In this document: positions 8,846 through 19,250 of the stretch, piece after piece
Numbering within the stretch: the first letter of the stretch is position 1
Layout of the letters: each line of letters opens with the position of its first letter
Origin: Streptomyces lasiicapitis
GTDB lineage: Bacteria; Actinomycetota; Actinomycetes; Streptomycetales; Streptomycetaceae
Reading direction: 5' to 3'
Assembly: GCF_014646335.1 (NCBI RefSeq)
Contig: NZ_BMNG01000021.1
Coordinates: 1 to 64,000, forward strand
Length of the DNA: 64,000 nucleotides
The notes under the pieces: generated by a model
The model's input: the letters and a program-made list of their open reading frames with translations, nothing else
Databases searched by the model: none
What the model was told of the DNA's origin: nothing
Made by a program: the position numbers and the translations under genes

Positions 8846-8875
8846 GGGCCCCGTACTCCGAGGAGTACGGGGCCC
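8846..8875. terminator. Bidirectional terminator between cvnD and accE
   Basis: A perfect 14-bp inverted repeat, GGGCCCCGTACTCC with GGAGTACGGGGCCC, around a 2-nt centre. It lies between two converging genes and can serve both. Confidence 0.75.
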
Positions 8876-8910
8876 AGACGCGTTCAGGGGGCCGCTGAGG
8901 GCCGTGGTGG

Positions 8911-9102
8911 CTAGCCCTGCCAGCTGTGCGGGGCGCGGAAGCCGGGGGTGCGCTCCAGGCGGCGCCAGCCGGCCTTGTCGCGGCCGCGGCGGGCGGGGGC
9001 CGCGGGCTGAGCGGCGGCACGGGCGATGAGGATGGCGGTGAGGGCCGCGACCTCCTCGGGCTCGGCGTGGCCCTTCTCGACGCGGATGTCGGGAGTAGTC
9101 AT
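8911..9102 (-). CDS. accE: Acyl-CoA carboxylase epsilon subunit
   Basis: A 63-residue protein that begins MTTPDIRVEKGHAEPEEVAA, continues with LTAILIARAAAQ and ends in a basic stretch with WRRLERTPGF and HSWQG. This is the form of the small epsilon subunits of actinobacterial acyl-CoA carboxylases, which bind and activate the beta subunit. It lies 60 bp downstream of accB on the same strand. The biotin-carrying alpha subunit is not encoded in this window and would be supplied from elsewhere. Confidence 0.88.
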   Translation of the reverse strand: MTTPDIRVEKGHAEPEEVAALTAILIARAAAQPAAPARRGRDKAGWRRLERTPGFRAPHSWQG

Positions 9103-9162
9103 GTGCAGCGTTCTCCTTGTGGGTACTGCAAGGCGGGACAGGGAAGTTCAGGGGTGCGCCGG

Positions 9163-10755
<1,593 letters not shown>

Positions 10756-11305
10756 GCTCTCGACCTTACGAAGGACCCGAGGGGAAAAGGACCGTCGACT
10801 CTGCACAGTCTCCGGACCGTTTTCCTGGCACCCCCGGACAGAAGCGTGCCGGAGTGCAGCCGAAGTGACTGCTCAGAGGCCCATTCGGCTGTAGGGATTC
10901 CACAAGCGGCCCGGATGAGACTCGGCTCACATCGGCGGCTCGGGCGGGTGTCGCCGGGGGCATCGCGCCGGAGCAGCTTACGTGCCCCGGCGGTCATCGC
11001 AGGATGCCCGGCCGGACCTCGTGGTCCCGCACGTGTGCCGACGCGGGCGACGGAGGATACCGCCACGAGCTGACCATTCGCTGAATTGGCGGGGCCCGAC
11101 AACCGGCGGGGCGGCCGGGAGGGGTGCTCGTGGGTGCCTTCGGAGGCCTCGCGGCACCTTTCAGCACCGCTTCCTGCCCGCTTCCGGGCCTCTCCCCGGC
11201 TCGCTCCCGAGGCCGTCCCGGGCCGTCCGCGGCACCTGGGCGCCGCGCCTGCCGCCGTCCGTACGCCCGCCACGGGGGCCCGGCGGAAGCGGGGCGGAGA
11301 CCCCC
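10756..11305. other. 550-bp region without a recognisable gene
   Basis: This lies between the start of accB (-) and the end of the DUF4097 gene (-). Frames here are fragments or shadows, without ribosome sites or family similarity. It must hold the accB promoter and leader. Close to the accB start, GGAAAAGGACCG near 10780 and CGGACCGTTTTCC near 10813 form an imperfect inverted repeat that could be a terminator-like or operator element. Confidence 0.6.
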
Positions 11306-12145
11306 TCACGCCCGGTGGATCTGGATGTCCCCGGACCCGGTGCGCCCGCGCACCTGCACCGTCTCGCCGGAGTCGCCGGGCCCTTCGGAGGAGCCGACGG
11401 ACTGGCGGACGGCGCCCACCTTGGTCCGGACGTCGAGCCAGGCGGCGGTGCCCTCGCGGACGCCGATGTCGAGCCGGCCCATGCCGGTCTCCAGGACGAC
11501 GCTGCCGCGCGCGACCTCGGCGACCCGGATGGCGCCGTTGGCCGTCCTGACGCTGACGTCGGCGTGCGCGCGGCCGATGGAGATGATGCCGTTGGACGCC
11601 TTCACGCGGAGGTCGCCGGTGACCTCGTCGACGTCGGTCGGGCCGTTGGAGTTCTTGATGACGGCGGAGCCTCCGACCGTGCCGAGCCGCACCGCGCCGG
11701 ACGCGGTGGTGACGTCGGCCGGGCCCTCCACGCGGTCGACCAGGACCTGGCCGTACCCGGTGTGCAGGCGCACCGAGCCCGCCCACTCGACCCGGAGGTC
11801 CCCGGCCGAGGTCTTCACCTCGCACTCACCGAGGCGGCCCGTGGTGGTGAAGTCGGCCATGGAGGTGGTCACTTGGAGGTGGGAGCCCTCCGGCAGCGCG
11901 ATCTCCACGTCGACGGACGAGCCCTTGCCGAACAGCGAACGGTCCTTGGGCCCCTTCACCAGGAGCCGCCCGCTCGCGTACTCGACCCGGGTCTGCTCGG
12001 CGGCCCGCACGTCGGCCTGGCGCGAATCGGTGGTGGGGCGCACGTCGACGACGGTGTCGGCGCGGTCGGACGCCGTGATCCGCAGCGACCCGACCTCCAG
12101 GATCACCGAGGCGTAGACGGGCTTGGCGGTGTCGAAGGTTGGCAT
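11306..12145 (-). CDS. DUF4097 beta-strand repeat protein
   Basis: 279 residues built from short beta repeats of the DUF4097 kind, a right-handed beta-helix-like fold: phrases such as GDLRVEWAGSVRLHTGYGQV, GPADVTTASGAVRLGTVGGS and SVRTANGAIRVAEVARGS recur every 20-25 residues. There is no signal peptide or membrane segment, so it is probably cytoplasmic. Such proteins are often found beside regulators of envelope stress, but the function is not established. It is 66 bp downstream of the HicB-like gene on the same strand and probably co-transcribed. Confidence 0.8.
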   Translation of the reverse strand: MPTFDTAKPVYASVILEVGSLRITASDRADTVVDVRPTTDSRQADVRAAEQTRVEYASGRLLVKGPKDRSLFGKGSSVDVEIALPEGSHLQVTTSMADFTTTGRLGECEVKTSAGDLRVEWAGSVRLHTGYGQVLVDRVEGPADVTTASGAVRLGTVGGSAVIKNSNGPTDVDEVTGDLRVKASNGIISIGRAHADVSVRTANGAIRVAEVARGSVVLETGMGRLDIGVREGTAAWLDVRTKVGAVRQSVGSSEGPGDSGETVQVRGRTGSGDIQIHRA

Positions 12146-12211
12146 GGGGCTTTCCTCATCCTGATGGGTCGTCCGATCGCGCCGGCCCCCTCCACCGGGA
12201 GCCGCGGGTGG

Positions 12212-12751
12212 CTAACGCGCCCATCCCGTATAGCTGTTGCCCGAGCCCTGGGTCCCGGGGGACGCGGGCTGGCGGCTCGCGTCGCCCTGCTTGAGGGCGT
12301 CGGCGACGGTGCGGACCAGCCAGGCGTTGACCGACAGGCTCTCGGCGGCCGCGGCCTCCTCGGCCTGGGCCTTGAGGTGCATCGGGAGCCGGAGGTTGAT
12401 CCGGGCCGTGCCGCCCTCCTCCGGCTCCGGCACGGACGCGGGGGCCGGGGCGGGCACGGGCCGGGCCAACCGCACGTCCATGGGCGGCACTTCGAAGCCC
12501 TCGGCGGTCGGCGCGGGCGTCACCACGAAGTCCGGGTCGCCGCCACGCAGGCGCACGTCGACGGAGCCGGGGGCCAGGTCTCGGGTAATCTCGTCCATGG
12601 CCGCGGACAGCACGTTCAGCATCGTGAGCCGGGTGGCCGACTCGAGCGGCGCGATCAGACGCTCGGCGATCGCGCGAGCATCCTCACCACCGGCCTCTGC
12701 GGCGACCGCGAGCTCCTGCCGGAGTTGGTCGACATACGGCGTGAGATTCAT
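12212..12751 (-). CDS. HicB-like ribbon-helix-helix protein without a HicA partner
   Basis: 179 residues. Residues 115-155 (TARINLRLPMHLKAQAEEAAAAESLSVNAWLVRTV) form a ribbon-helix-helix DNA-binding domain of the kind fused to HicB-family antitoxins, with the beta strand INLRLP. The N-terminal half is helical and not assigned. No small dsRNA-binding HicA toxin frame is visible on either side; the next gene is the DUF4097 protein, so it is more likely a regulator of that pair. Repeats upstream of its start (12750-12866) could be its operators. Confidence 0.75.
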   Translation of the reverse strand: MNLTPYVDQLRQELAVAAEAGGEDARAIAERLIAPLESATRLTMLNVLSAAMDEITRDLAPGSVDVRLRGGDPDFVVTPAPTAEGFEVPPMDVRLARPVPAPAPASVPEPEEGGTARINLRLPMHLKAQAEEAAAAESLSVNAWLVRTVADALKQGDASRQPASPGTQGSGNSYTGWAR

Positions 12752-12866
12752 GGCATCACTATGGCATCACAATGGCGCCATAGCAAGTTCTTAACGGCCC
12801 AAAATCACCGAAACGCCCTCTTCAGCGACTTCGGCCACCCGCGCCCGTGGCGCCATACATAGCGCC
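12750..12866. promoter_or_regulatory. Cluster of TGGCGCCA/ATGGCATCA repeats, possible autoregulatory operators
   Basis: Directly before the HicB-like start are two direct copies of ATGGCATCA, then the palindrome ATGGCGCCAT near 12773, and about 70 bp further GTGGCGC and GCGCCAC facing each other across 8 bp (near 12847-12868). Ribbon-helix-helix proteins usually bind arrays of short repeats and repress their own genes, so these are plausible operators. Confidence 0.4.
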
Positions 12867-13041
12867 ACCATCCGTCAGATCCGGCGGCCGGAACTGACCC
12901 ATGCGGCCCCACCCGTTCACACGCGACGCGTAATCGCCTCGACACGCCCCGCTTTATGTTGAAGATTGAACAGAACAGCGCTACAGTCAATCTCGTTGAA
13001 AGCTAAACAACTTTCGACCCCGACAAACTCAGGAGCAGGTC

Positions 13042-13641
13042 ATGGGAATCTTCAGCCGCAAGGACGACACCAACACCGCAGCCGCGCCCGCCCCGGAGCT
13101 CGCCGCGCTGACCGGTGAGTACACGCTGGATCCCGCGCACACGGCGATCGGCTTCGTGGCCCGGCACGCGATGGTCACCAACGTCAAGGGTTCCTTCCAG
13201 GAGTTCACCGGCGCCCTGCACCTGGACGGCGCCGACCCGTCCGCGTCGACGGCCTCCCTCGACATCACGATGGACAGCATCGACACGGGCAACGCGGACC
13301 GCGACGGCCACCTCAAGAGCGCGGACTTCTTCAAGACCGACGAGTTCCCGCAGATGACCTTCCGCTCCACCAAGGCCGAGGCGCTGGGCGGCGAGGACTA
13401 CCGCATCACCGGCGACCTCACGATCCTCGGCACCACCAAGCCGCTGACCATCGACCTGGAGTTCAACGGCGCCGCGAAGGACCCGTTCGGCAACGAGCGC
13501 GTCGGCTTCGAGGGCAAGGCGGAGATCCTGCGCTCGGAGTGGGGCCTGACGTGGAACGCGGCCCTGGAGACCGGCGGCGTCCTCGTCTCCGACAAGATCA
13601 AGCTCAACTTCGACATCTCGGCCATCAAGAACGCCGCCTGA
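13042..13641 (+). CDS. YceI family lipid-binding-fold protein
   Basis: 199 residues. After a 25-residue leader with a Pro/Ala stretch, the YceI domain runs from GEYTLDPAHTAIGFVARHAMVTNVKGSF to LVSDKIKLNFDIS, an eight-stranded lipocalin-like barrel that binds polyisoprenoid-type lipids in characterised members. There is no signal peptide (MGIFSRKDD start), so a cytoplasmic location is likely. ATG 13042 follows AGGAGC. The promoter region holds paired GTTGAA/CAAC motifs at about 12958-13012 that could be a MarR-type site. Divergent from the HicB-like gene. Confidence 0.88.
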   Translation: MGIFSRKDDTNTAAAPAPELAALTGEYTLDPAHTAIGFVARHAMVTNVKGSFQEFTGALHLDGADPSASTASLDITMDSIDTGNADRDGHLKSADFFKTDEFPQMTFRSTKAEALGGEDYRITGDLTILGTTKPLTIDLEFNGAAKDPFGNERVGFEGKAEILRSEWGLTWNAALETGGVLVSDKIKLNFDISAIKNAA

Positions 13642-13715
13642 CGCACCGCCTGACGGAACGTCAGACAGAACGCCTCTCCGGGCAGGCACGACACGGGGTC
13701 GGATACCGTTCGCCG

Positions 13716-14258
13716 GTGTCCGAGTTCATGTCGCAACTGCCTGCCCTCATAGGCGTGGTCATCGGTGCCATGGGGTCGTACGTCGCCGTCATGCGCGGCG
13801 AGCGCGTGCGCTTCCGCCGGGAGCGCGAGTCACGCTGGGAGGAACGGCGACTGGCGGTCTACACCGAGTACGCGCGCGTGCTCAAGCAGACCGTCACGCT
13901 GACCTACCGGATCGCCGCCCACCAGGGCAACGACCCGCATCCCCACCCCCTGTCCGCCACGGACGCCGAGCCCCACCTGGCCGAGGCCGCCGACGCGCGC
14001 GACCCCGCCGGGGAGGCGCTGCTGCTGCTCGGCGCCGTACCGGTGGTGGCGAAGGCGCGGGTGTGGGTGGTCGTGGTGATCGAGATGGAACGCTTCCTGC
14101 GCACGGGCGCGCACGACCCGGAGGCGTGGGCGGAGCTCCTCGTCCGCCAGCGGATCGCCCGGGAGGGCTACTACGCGGCCGTACGCGACGACTTGGGCCT
14201 GCCGCCGGGCCACTCGGGCCGCTGGGAACTCCCCTCCCGCAGGCCACCGGCCGCTTGA
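13716..14258 (+). CDS. Membrane-anchored protein of unknown function
   Basis: 180 residues from GTG 13716 (MSEFMSQLP); ATG 13728 is an alternative. One N-terminal membrane helix (LPALIGVVIGAMGSYVAVM, residues about 9-27) is followed by a basic stretch RGERVRFRRERESRWEERR and a helical cytoplasmic domain with a hydrophobic helix near VVAKARVWVVVVIEMERFL. This layout, a short anchor with a helical body, is common among Streptomyces hypothetical proteins. I do not recognise a specific family. It converges with the next gene. Confidence 0.65.
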   Translation: MSEFMSQLPALIGVVIGAMGSYVAVMRGERVRFRRERESRWEERRLAVYTEYARVLKQTVTLTYRIAAHQGNDPHPHPLSATDAEPHLAEAADARDPAGEALLLLGAVPVVAKARVWVVVVIEMERFLRTGAHDPEAWAELLVRQRIAREGYYAAVRDDLGLPPGHSGRWELPSRRPPAA

Positions 14259-14285
14259 ACGCCGGCCCGGATCAGCCGAAGGCCC

Positions 14286-15647
14286 TCAGAACCCGCCCCC
14301 GAAGTCGCCCCCACCCCCGAATCCGCCGCCTCCGAAGTCCCCGCCCCCGAAGTCCCCGGAGGAGAAGTCCGCCCCGGACACGTCGCCGCCCTCGTAGCCG
14401 GCGCCCGCGCCGAAGTCGCCGTACCCGGAGCCGTAACCGGCGGCGTACGCCGGGCTCGCCATCATCGTGCCGAGCATCGTGCCGACCAGGAGGCCCGGCA
14501 GCAGGCCGCCGCCGAAGTAGCCGCCCGCCCAGGGGCCGTACGCGGGACCGGCCTCCCAGTAGGGCCGTCGCTCGCCGGAGTCGGTGACGACGGTGCGGGC
14601 CATCGGGTCGGCGCCGTCGGCCAGACGCACGGCGTCCGCCGCGCACACGGGCACCTCGCGGGGCGCGCCCTCGGCGGGCGTCCACTCCGCGTCCTTCACG
14701 GAAGGGCCGTGCCGCGGGTCGAAGAAGCAGGGGGCCCGGCGCTCGGGCAGCGGGCGCCCCTCGCGGCGGGCGGCGAGCAGCGTCAGCGAGAACCGGCCGT
14801 CCTCCAGGGCCTGCGTGACCGCCCGCACCTGCTCGGGCCGCTCCGCCGACGCCATGAAGGACTTCGCCTTCTCGTAGGCGTCGAGGGAGCGTTCGTAGTC
14901 CGCGCGCATGGCGTCGTCCGCGCCGGCCTCCGCCGGGTGGAAGTCGAGCCGGTCCAGCTCCTCGCCGAAGGCGGTGATGTCCTCGTCGACCACGACGCGC
15001 AGCTTCTCCAGGGCCGCGCGCTGCTCGTCCTCGTGCTTGCGGCGCTTGCTGCGGGCGATCGCGTAGGCGCCGGCACCGCCCGCGACCACCACCGCGCCGA
15101 GCCCGATCAGCGCCCCGACGGGCGCCCCGCCGTCATCGCTAGCGGATCCGCCCCAGGAGGCGGGGGCCGACCCGGAGGTCTGCGGGAGCGCCTGGTCGAC
15201 GAAGTCGTTGAGCTGGGACTTCGCGTCCTCGCCCTGGACGAGCGAGGAGAGGTTGGAGGCGGCGTTCCTGGAGAGCACCGAGGCGTCCGCCCTCGTGTCG
15301 AAGCGGTCGCCCAGGCGGACGGCGTACAGACCGGTGACGCCGGTCGCGGTGCGCAGGTCTTGGAAGAGGTCGTCGCGGCCGGGGAAGGAGGCGGGGAGTA
15401 CCGCCACGAACACCGGCTTGTCGGCCTTCTTGATCTTGTCGGCGAGGGCGTTCGCGTCCGCCGCGGAGAGCTGCGCGGACGCCGCGTCGTCGACGTACAC
15501 CGGATTCTTCTTCAAGGCGTCCGCCACCGCCTGGACGTCCGTCGCGGCCTGGGCTCCGGGCGCCGCCGTGAGCGTGGCGCCGAGGGCCAGGAGCAGTCCG
15601 GACAGGATCAGGGTCAGCCGCGACGCCGCCTGCCTGGTGGGCCTCAT
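14286..15647 (-). CDS. Secreted/membrane protein with TPM-like N-terminal domain and Gly-rich tail
   Basis: 453 residues. A signal peptide (about residues 1-34, ending GAQA|AT) precedes a domain (NPVYVDDAASAQLSAADANALADKI, VFVAVLPASFPG) resembling TPM/YgcG-type domains. A membrane helix near 180-202 (VGALIGLGAVVVAGGAGAYAIA) is followed by a charged helical region and a second hydrophobic stretch GGGLLPGLLVGTMLGTMMASPAYA. The tail has FGGG-type repeats as in YgcG proteins. It is probably anchored with its N-terminal domain outside. Function unknown. The start is supported by GGAGG 14 nt upstream. Confidence 0.7.
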   Translation of the reverse strand: MRPTRQAASRLTLILSGLLLALGATLTAAPGAQAATDVQAVADALKKNPVYVDDAASAQLSAADANALADKIKKADKPVFVAVLPASFPGRDDLFQDLRTATGVTGLYAVRLGDRFDTRADASVLSRNAASNLSSLVQGEDAKSQLNDFVDQALPQTSGSAPASWGGSASDDGGAPVGALIGLGAVVVAGGAGAYAIARSKRRKHEDEQRAALEKLRVVVDEDITAFGEELDRLDFHPAEAGADDAMRADYERSLDAYEKAKSFMASAERPEQVRAVTQALEDGRFSLTLLAARREGRPLPERRAPCFFDPRHGPSVKDAEWTPAEGAPREVPVCAADAVRLADGADPMARTVVTDSGERRPYWEAGPAYGPWAGGYFGGGLLPGLLVGTMLGTMMASPAYAAGYGSGYGDFGAGAGYEGGDVSGADFSSGDFGGGDFGGGGFGGGGDFGGGF

Positions 15648-15865
15648 ACTTCACGCTAACTCCTCCGCGGCCGAAACGTTCCCTCCGGTGGTCACCGAAA
15701 GCGTTCCGCACCCGCGCCCCCGAAAGCGTTTTCCGCGTTCGGCTCCTGAAGTCTTGACGGGTCCTTGGGGCGGCAGTTAACTCACGCCTTGAACTAAGGC
15801 ATGACGTAGCCATGACACTCGCCATGGCTCTCCGACCCGACCCCACGAAGGGCGGCGAACGTCCC

Positions 15866-17353
15866 ATGCGCAGACCCACCCCCTCCCCCTATGGGCCCAC
15901 CCGGATCACCCGCTTCCTGGCCGCCGGAATCCTCACCACCGCCGGGCTCACCGGCCTCGGCGCCACCCCCGCGCAGGCGGCCGGCGAGCAGGTCTCCATC
16001 TGGCTCACCACGACGGACGACAGCGGCGGCCGCCATGTCACCCGGGGGCTGCAGCCGCAGACCCCGGTCAATTTCCAGCCCGGCACGGGCGGTGGCGGCA
16101 CGAACATCACCGTCGACGAGAACTCCCGCTTCCAGACCTTCACCGGCGGCGGCGCCTCCTTCACGGACACCGCGGCCTGGCTGATGGACGGCAGCGGAGC
16201 GCTCACCCAGGCCAAGCGCGACGAGACGATGCGCAAGCTGTTCTCGCCGACCGAGGGGATCGGGCTCTCCTACATCCGCAATCCCATGGGCGGCTCCGAC
16301 CTGGCCCGCTTCGGCTACACCTACGACGACATGCCCGCCGGGCAGACCGACCCGAACCTCGCCCGCTTCTCGATCGCGCACGACCTCCAGGACGTGCTGC
16401 CGCTCACCAAGCAGGCCAAGCAGCTCAACCCGAAGCTGACGACCGTCGCCTCACCCTGGACGGCCCCGGCCTGGATGAAGGACAACGGGCAGCTCAACGG
16501 CGGCTGGCTGAAGGCGGAGCACTACGGGACGTACGCCCGGTACTTCGTGAAGTACCTCCAGGCCTGGCGCGACAACGGCGTGCCCGTCGACTACGTCACC
16601 GCGCAGAACGAGCCGACCTGCTGCAACGGCTACCCGTCGATGAGCTGGAACGGCAACGGGCTCGCGTACTTCACGAAGAACGAGCTGCTTCCGAAGCTCG
16701 CGGGCGCGGGCCTGCCCACCAAGGTCCTCGCGCACGACTGGAACTGGGACACCTACGACGCGTACGCCGCCCAGACCGTCGACGACGCCGCCGTGCGCTC
16801 GCACCCCAACTTCGGCGGGATCGCCTGGCACGGCTACGGCGGCAACGTGCAGAAGCAGACCGAGATCCACAACAAGTATCCGCAGCTGGACGCCTTCCAG
16901 ACCGAGCACTCGGGCGGCACCTGGATCGGCAATCAGCAGCGGGAGGACATGATGAACATCATCGACTACACCCGGAACTGGGCGAAGTCGGTGACGAAGT
17001 GGTCGCTTGCCGTGGACCAGAACCGCGGTCCGCACAACGGCGGCTGCGGCACCTGCGACGGGCTGATCACCGTGCACAACGGCGACGGGCGGCACGGGCA
17101 GGTCGATTACACCATCGAGTACTACACGATGGGGCACCTGACGAAGTTCGTGCAGCCGGGTGCCGCCCGCGTCGCCTCCACCGCCAGTTCGGACGTGCCG
17201 AACGTGGCCTGGCGTAACACGGACGGCACGAAGGCACTGATCGCCTACAACGACTCCGCATCGGCGAAGACGGTCACCGTCAACTGGGGCGGGCAGCACG
17301 CGACTTACTCGCTGCCGGGCAAGACGTCGGCGACGTTCACCTGGAAGAGCTGA
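15866..17353 (+). CDS. Secreted GH30-family glycoside hydrolase
   Basis: 495 residues from ATG 15866 (MRRPTPSP); ATG 15812 in the same frame would add 18 residues. A signal peptide ends near PAQAAGEQ. The family-30 barrel follows, beginning with RFQTFTGGGASFTDTAAW. The proposed acid/base Glu lies in TAQNEPTCC near residue 249 and the nucleophile Glu in FQTEHSGG near 346. A beta domain closes the protein (KALIAYNDSASAKTVTVNW). GH30 enzymes cleave beta-glucosides or beta-1,6-glucans; the substrate here is uncertain. The length fits the family. It is probably released to degrade extracellular polysaccharide. Confidence 0.88.
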   Translation: MRRPTPSPYGPTRITRFLAAGILTTAGLTGLGATPAQAAGEQVSIWLTTTDDSGGRHVTRGLQPQTPVNFQPGTGGGGTNITVDENSRFQTFTGGGASFTDTAAWLMDGSGALTQAKRDETMRKLFSPTEGIGLSYIRNPMGGSDLARFGYTYDDMPAGQTDPNLARFSIAHDLQDVLPLTKQAKQLNPKLTTVASPWTAPAWMKDNGQLNGGWLKAEHYGTYARYFVKYLQAWRDNGVPVDYVTAQNEPTCCNGYPSMSWNGNGLAYFTKNELLPKLAGAGLPTKVLAHDWNWDTYDAYAAQTVDDAAVRSHPNFGGIAWHGYGGNVQKQTEIHNKYPQLDAFQTEHSGGTWIGNQQREDMMNIIDYTRNWAKSVTKWSLAVDQNRGPHNGGCGTCDGLITVHNGDGRHGQVDYTIEYYTMGHLTKFVQPGAARVASTASSDVPNVAWRNTDGTKALIAYNDSASAKTVTVNWGGQHATYSLPGKTSATFTWKS

Positions 17354-17374
17354 CGTCCGGAAGAGCTGACGTCC
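17343..17374 (+). repeat. 16-bp perfect tandem duplication across the GH30 stop codon
   Basis: GGAAGAGCTGACGTCC occurs twice head-to-tail (17343-17358 and 17359-17374). The first copy contains the stop codon TGA; the second is untranslated. Confidence 0.9.
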
Positions 17375-17391
17375 GGCGTGCCGGGGTCGGG

Positions 17392-19062
17392 CTATTCCGC
17401 CGGCTCGACCCCGGCGCGCAGCAGGCCGTAGGTGACCGCGTCCTCCAGGGCCTGCCACGACGCGGCGATGACGTTCTCCGCGACGCCGACCGTGGACCAC
17501 TCGCCGTCGCCGTCCGTGGTGGAGATCAGCACCCGGGTCGTGGAGGACGTGCCGTGCTTGCCCTCCAGGATGCGGACCTTGTAGTCCACCAGCTCCAGCT
17601 TGGCGAGCTGGGGGTAGATCCGCTCCAGGCCCACGCGCAGCGCCCGGTCGAGGGCGTGGACCGGGCCGTTGCCCTCCGCGGTCGCCACGATCCGCTCGCC
17701 CTTGGCCCACACCTTCACCGTGGCCTCGTTGGCGTGCGTGCCGTCGGGGCGGTCCTCGGTGATGGCGCGCCAGGACTCGGTGCGGAAGTAGCGGCGTGGG
17801 GTCTTGCCGCCTTCCGGGCCGCGCAGTTCCTCGCGCAGCAGGAGTTCGAAGGAGGCGTCGGCGGCTTCGTAGGTGTAGCCCTGGAGTTCGCGTTCCTTGA
17901 CCCGCTCGACGACGCGGCCGATCAGTTCGCGGTCGTCGCCGAGGTCGACGCCGAGCTCCTTGCCCTTGAGCTCGATGGAGGCGCGGCCCGCCATGTCGGA
18001 GACCAGCATGCGGATGCGGTTGCCGACGAGTTCGGGGTCGATGTGCTGGTACAGGTCGGGGTCGACCTTGATCGCGGAGGCGTGCAGGCCCGCCTTGTGG
18101 GCGAACGCGGAGACGCCGACGTAGGGCTGGTGGGTGGCGGGGGTGAGGTTCACGACCTCGGCGATGGCGTGCGAGACGCGGGTCATCTCGCGCAGCGCGC
18201 CGTCGGGCAGGACCCGCTTGCCGTACTTCAGCTCCAGCGCGGCGACGACCGGGAACAGGTTGGCGTTGCCGACGCGTTCGCCGTAGCCGTTGGCGGTGCA
18301 CTGCACGTGCGTGGCGCCCGCGTCGACGGCCGCGAGGGTGTTGGCGACGGCGCAGCCGGTGTCGTCCTGCGCGTGGATGCCGAGCCGGGCGCCGGTGTCG
18401 GCGGCGACGGTGGCGACGACGGCCTGGACCTGGGCGGGGAGCATGCCGCCGTTGGTGTCGCAGAGCACGACGACGTCGGCGCCCGCGTCGGCGGCGGCCC
18501 GCACGACCGCCTTCGCGTACTCGGGGTTGGCGCGGTAGCCGTCGAAGAAGTGCTCGCAGTCGACGAACACGCGGCGGCCCTGGGAGCGCAGGTAGGAGAC
18601 GGTGTCGCGGACCATCTCGACGTTCTCGTCGAGGGTGGTGCGCAGGGCCAGCTCGACGTGCCGGTCGTGCGACTTGGCGACCAGCGTGATCACCGGGGCG
18701 CCGGACGCGAGCAGCGCGTTGACCTGCGGGTCGTCTGCGGCCTTGGCGCCGGGGCGGCGGGTCGCGCCGAACGCGACGAGCTGGGCGTTCTTGAACGTGA
18801 TCTCCGCCTGCGCGCGGGCGAAGAACTCGGTGTCGCGCGGGTTGGCGCCGGGCCAGCCGCCTTCGATGAAGCCCACGCCGAAGTCGTCCAGATGCCGGGC
18901 GATGGTCAGCTTGTCCGCGACGGTCAGGTTGATGCCCTCGCGCTGCGCGCCGTCGCGCAGCGTCGTGTCGAACACGTGGAAGGAGTCGTCCACCTGGAAG
19001 GAATCGTCGGCCACATTGCCGGGCACAGGGGATGAATCGTCGGGCTTGCTGGTTTCCGTCAT
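17392..19062 (-). CDS. cimA: Citramalate synthase (2-isopropylmalate synthase family)
   Basis: 556 residues from ATG 19062 (MTETSKPDD), with AGGAGCC seven bases upstream. It condenses pyruvate with acetyl-CoA to citramalate, the entry to threonine-independent isoleucine synthesis. Features: FDTTLRDGAQREGI near residue 30, GVGFIEGGWPGANPRD, the metal-site HxH-type segment LGIHAQDDTGCAVAN and GAYKAGLHASA-like FAHKAGLHASAIKV near 310, and a C-terminal regulatory domain of the LeuA kind (VDYKVRILEGKHGTSSTTRVLI). The long variant with GGWPGAN is typical of CimA rather than LeuA. A leader peptide and attenuator precede it. Confidence 0.9.
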   Translation of the reverse strand: MTETSKPDDSSPVPGNVADDSFQVDDSFHVFDTTLRDGAQREGINLTVADKLTIARHLDDFGVGFIEGGWPGANPRDTEFFARAQAEITFKNAQLVAFGATRRPGAKAADDPQVNALLASGAPVITLVAKSHDRHVELALRTTLDENVEMVRDTVSYLRSQGRRVFVDCEHFFDGYRANPEYAKAVVRAAADAGADVVVLCDTNGGMLPAQVQAVVATVAADTGARLGIHAQDDTGCAVANTLAAVDAGATHVQCTANGYGERVGNANLFPVVAALELKYGKRVLPDGALREMTRVSHAIAEVVNLTPATHQPYVGVSAFAHKAGLHASAIKVDPDLYQHIDPELVGNRIRMLVSDMAGRASIELKGKELGVDLGDDRELIGRVVERVKERELQGYTYEAADASFELLLREELRGPEGGKTPRRYFRTESWRAITEDRPDGTHANEATVKVWAKGERIVATAEGNGPVHALDRALRVGLERIYPQLAKLELVDYKVRILEGKHGTSSTTRVLISTTDGDGEWSTVGVAENVIAASWQALEDAVTYGLLRAGVEPAE

Positions 19063-19170
19063 GCTGTCTGGCTCCTGTGTCGGATGTCGGTCTACCGGAA
19101 TGACCGGCTCCACCACCCCCATGATCCCTCGCGCTCCTTTTCCCGGCTGTGGGTGGGCCGGAAAACGAAA

Positions 19171-19196
19171 AGACCCCTCGCGGGTGCGAGAGGTCT
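19171..19196 (-). terminator. Attenuator hairpin in the cimA leader
   Basis: On the minus strand AGACCTCTCGC pairs with GCGAGGGGTCT over a 4-nt loop (11 bp with one G-U pair), followed by TTTTCGTTTT. This is a typical intrinsic terminator, yet it lies between a Leu/Val/Ile-containing leader peptide and cimA, as in transcription attenuation. Confidence 0.65.
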
Positions 19197-19250
19197 GCGC
19201 GCGGGTCGAGGACGACGGTGTCCGCCTGTACGTGATGAGTACCGGGGCGG

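Noticed and set aside
10766..10963. Small minus-strand frame in the accB upstream region
   Set aside because: It lacks a ribosome site and has unremarkable composition; it is likelier to be leader or promoter DNA.
12212..12751. Complete HicAB toxin-antitoxin system
   Set aside because: No HicA-like small frame with the expected His-containing dsRNA-binding fold is found on either side.
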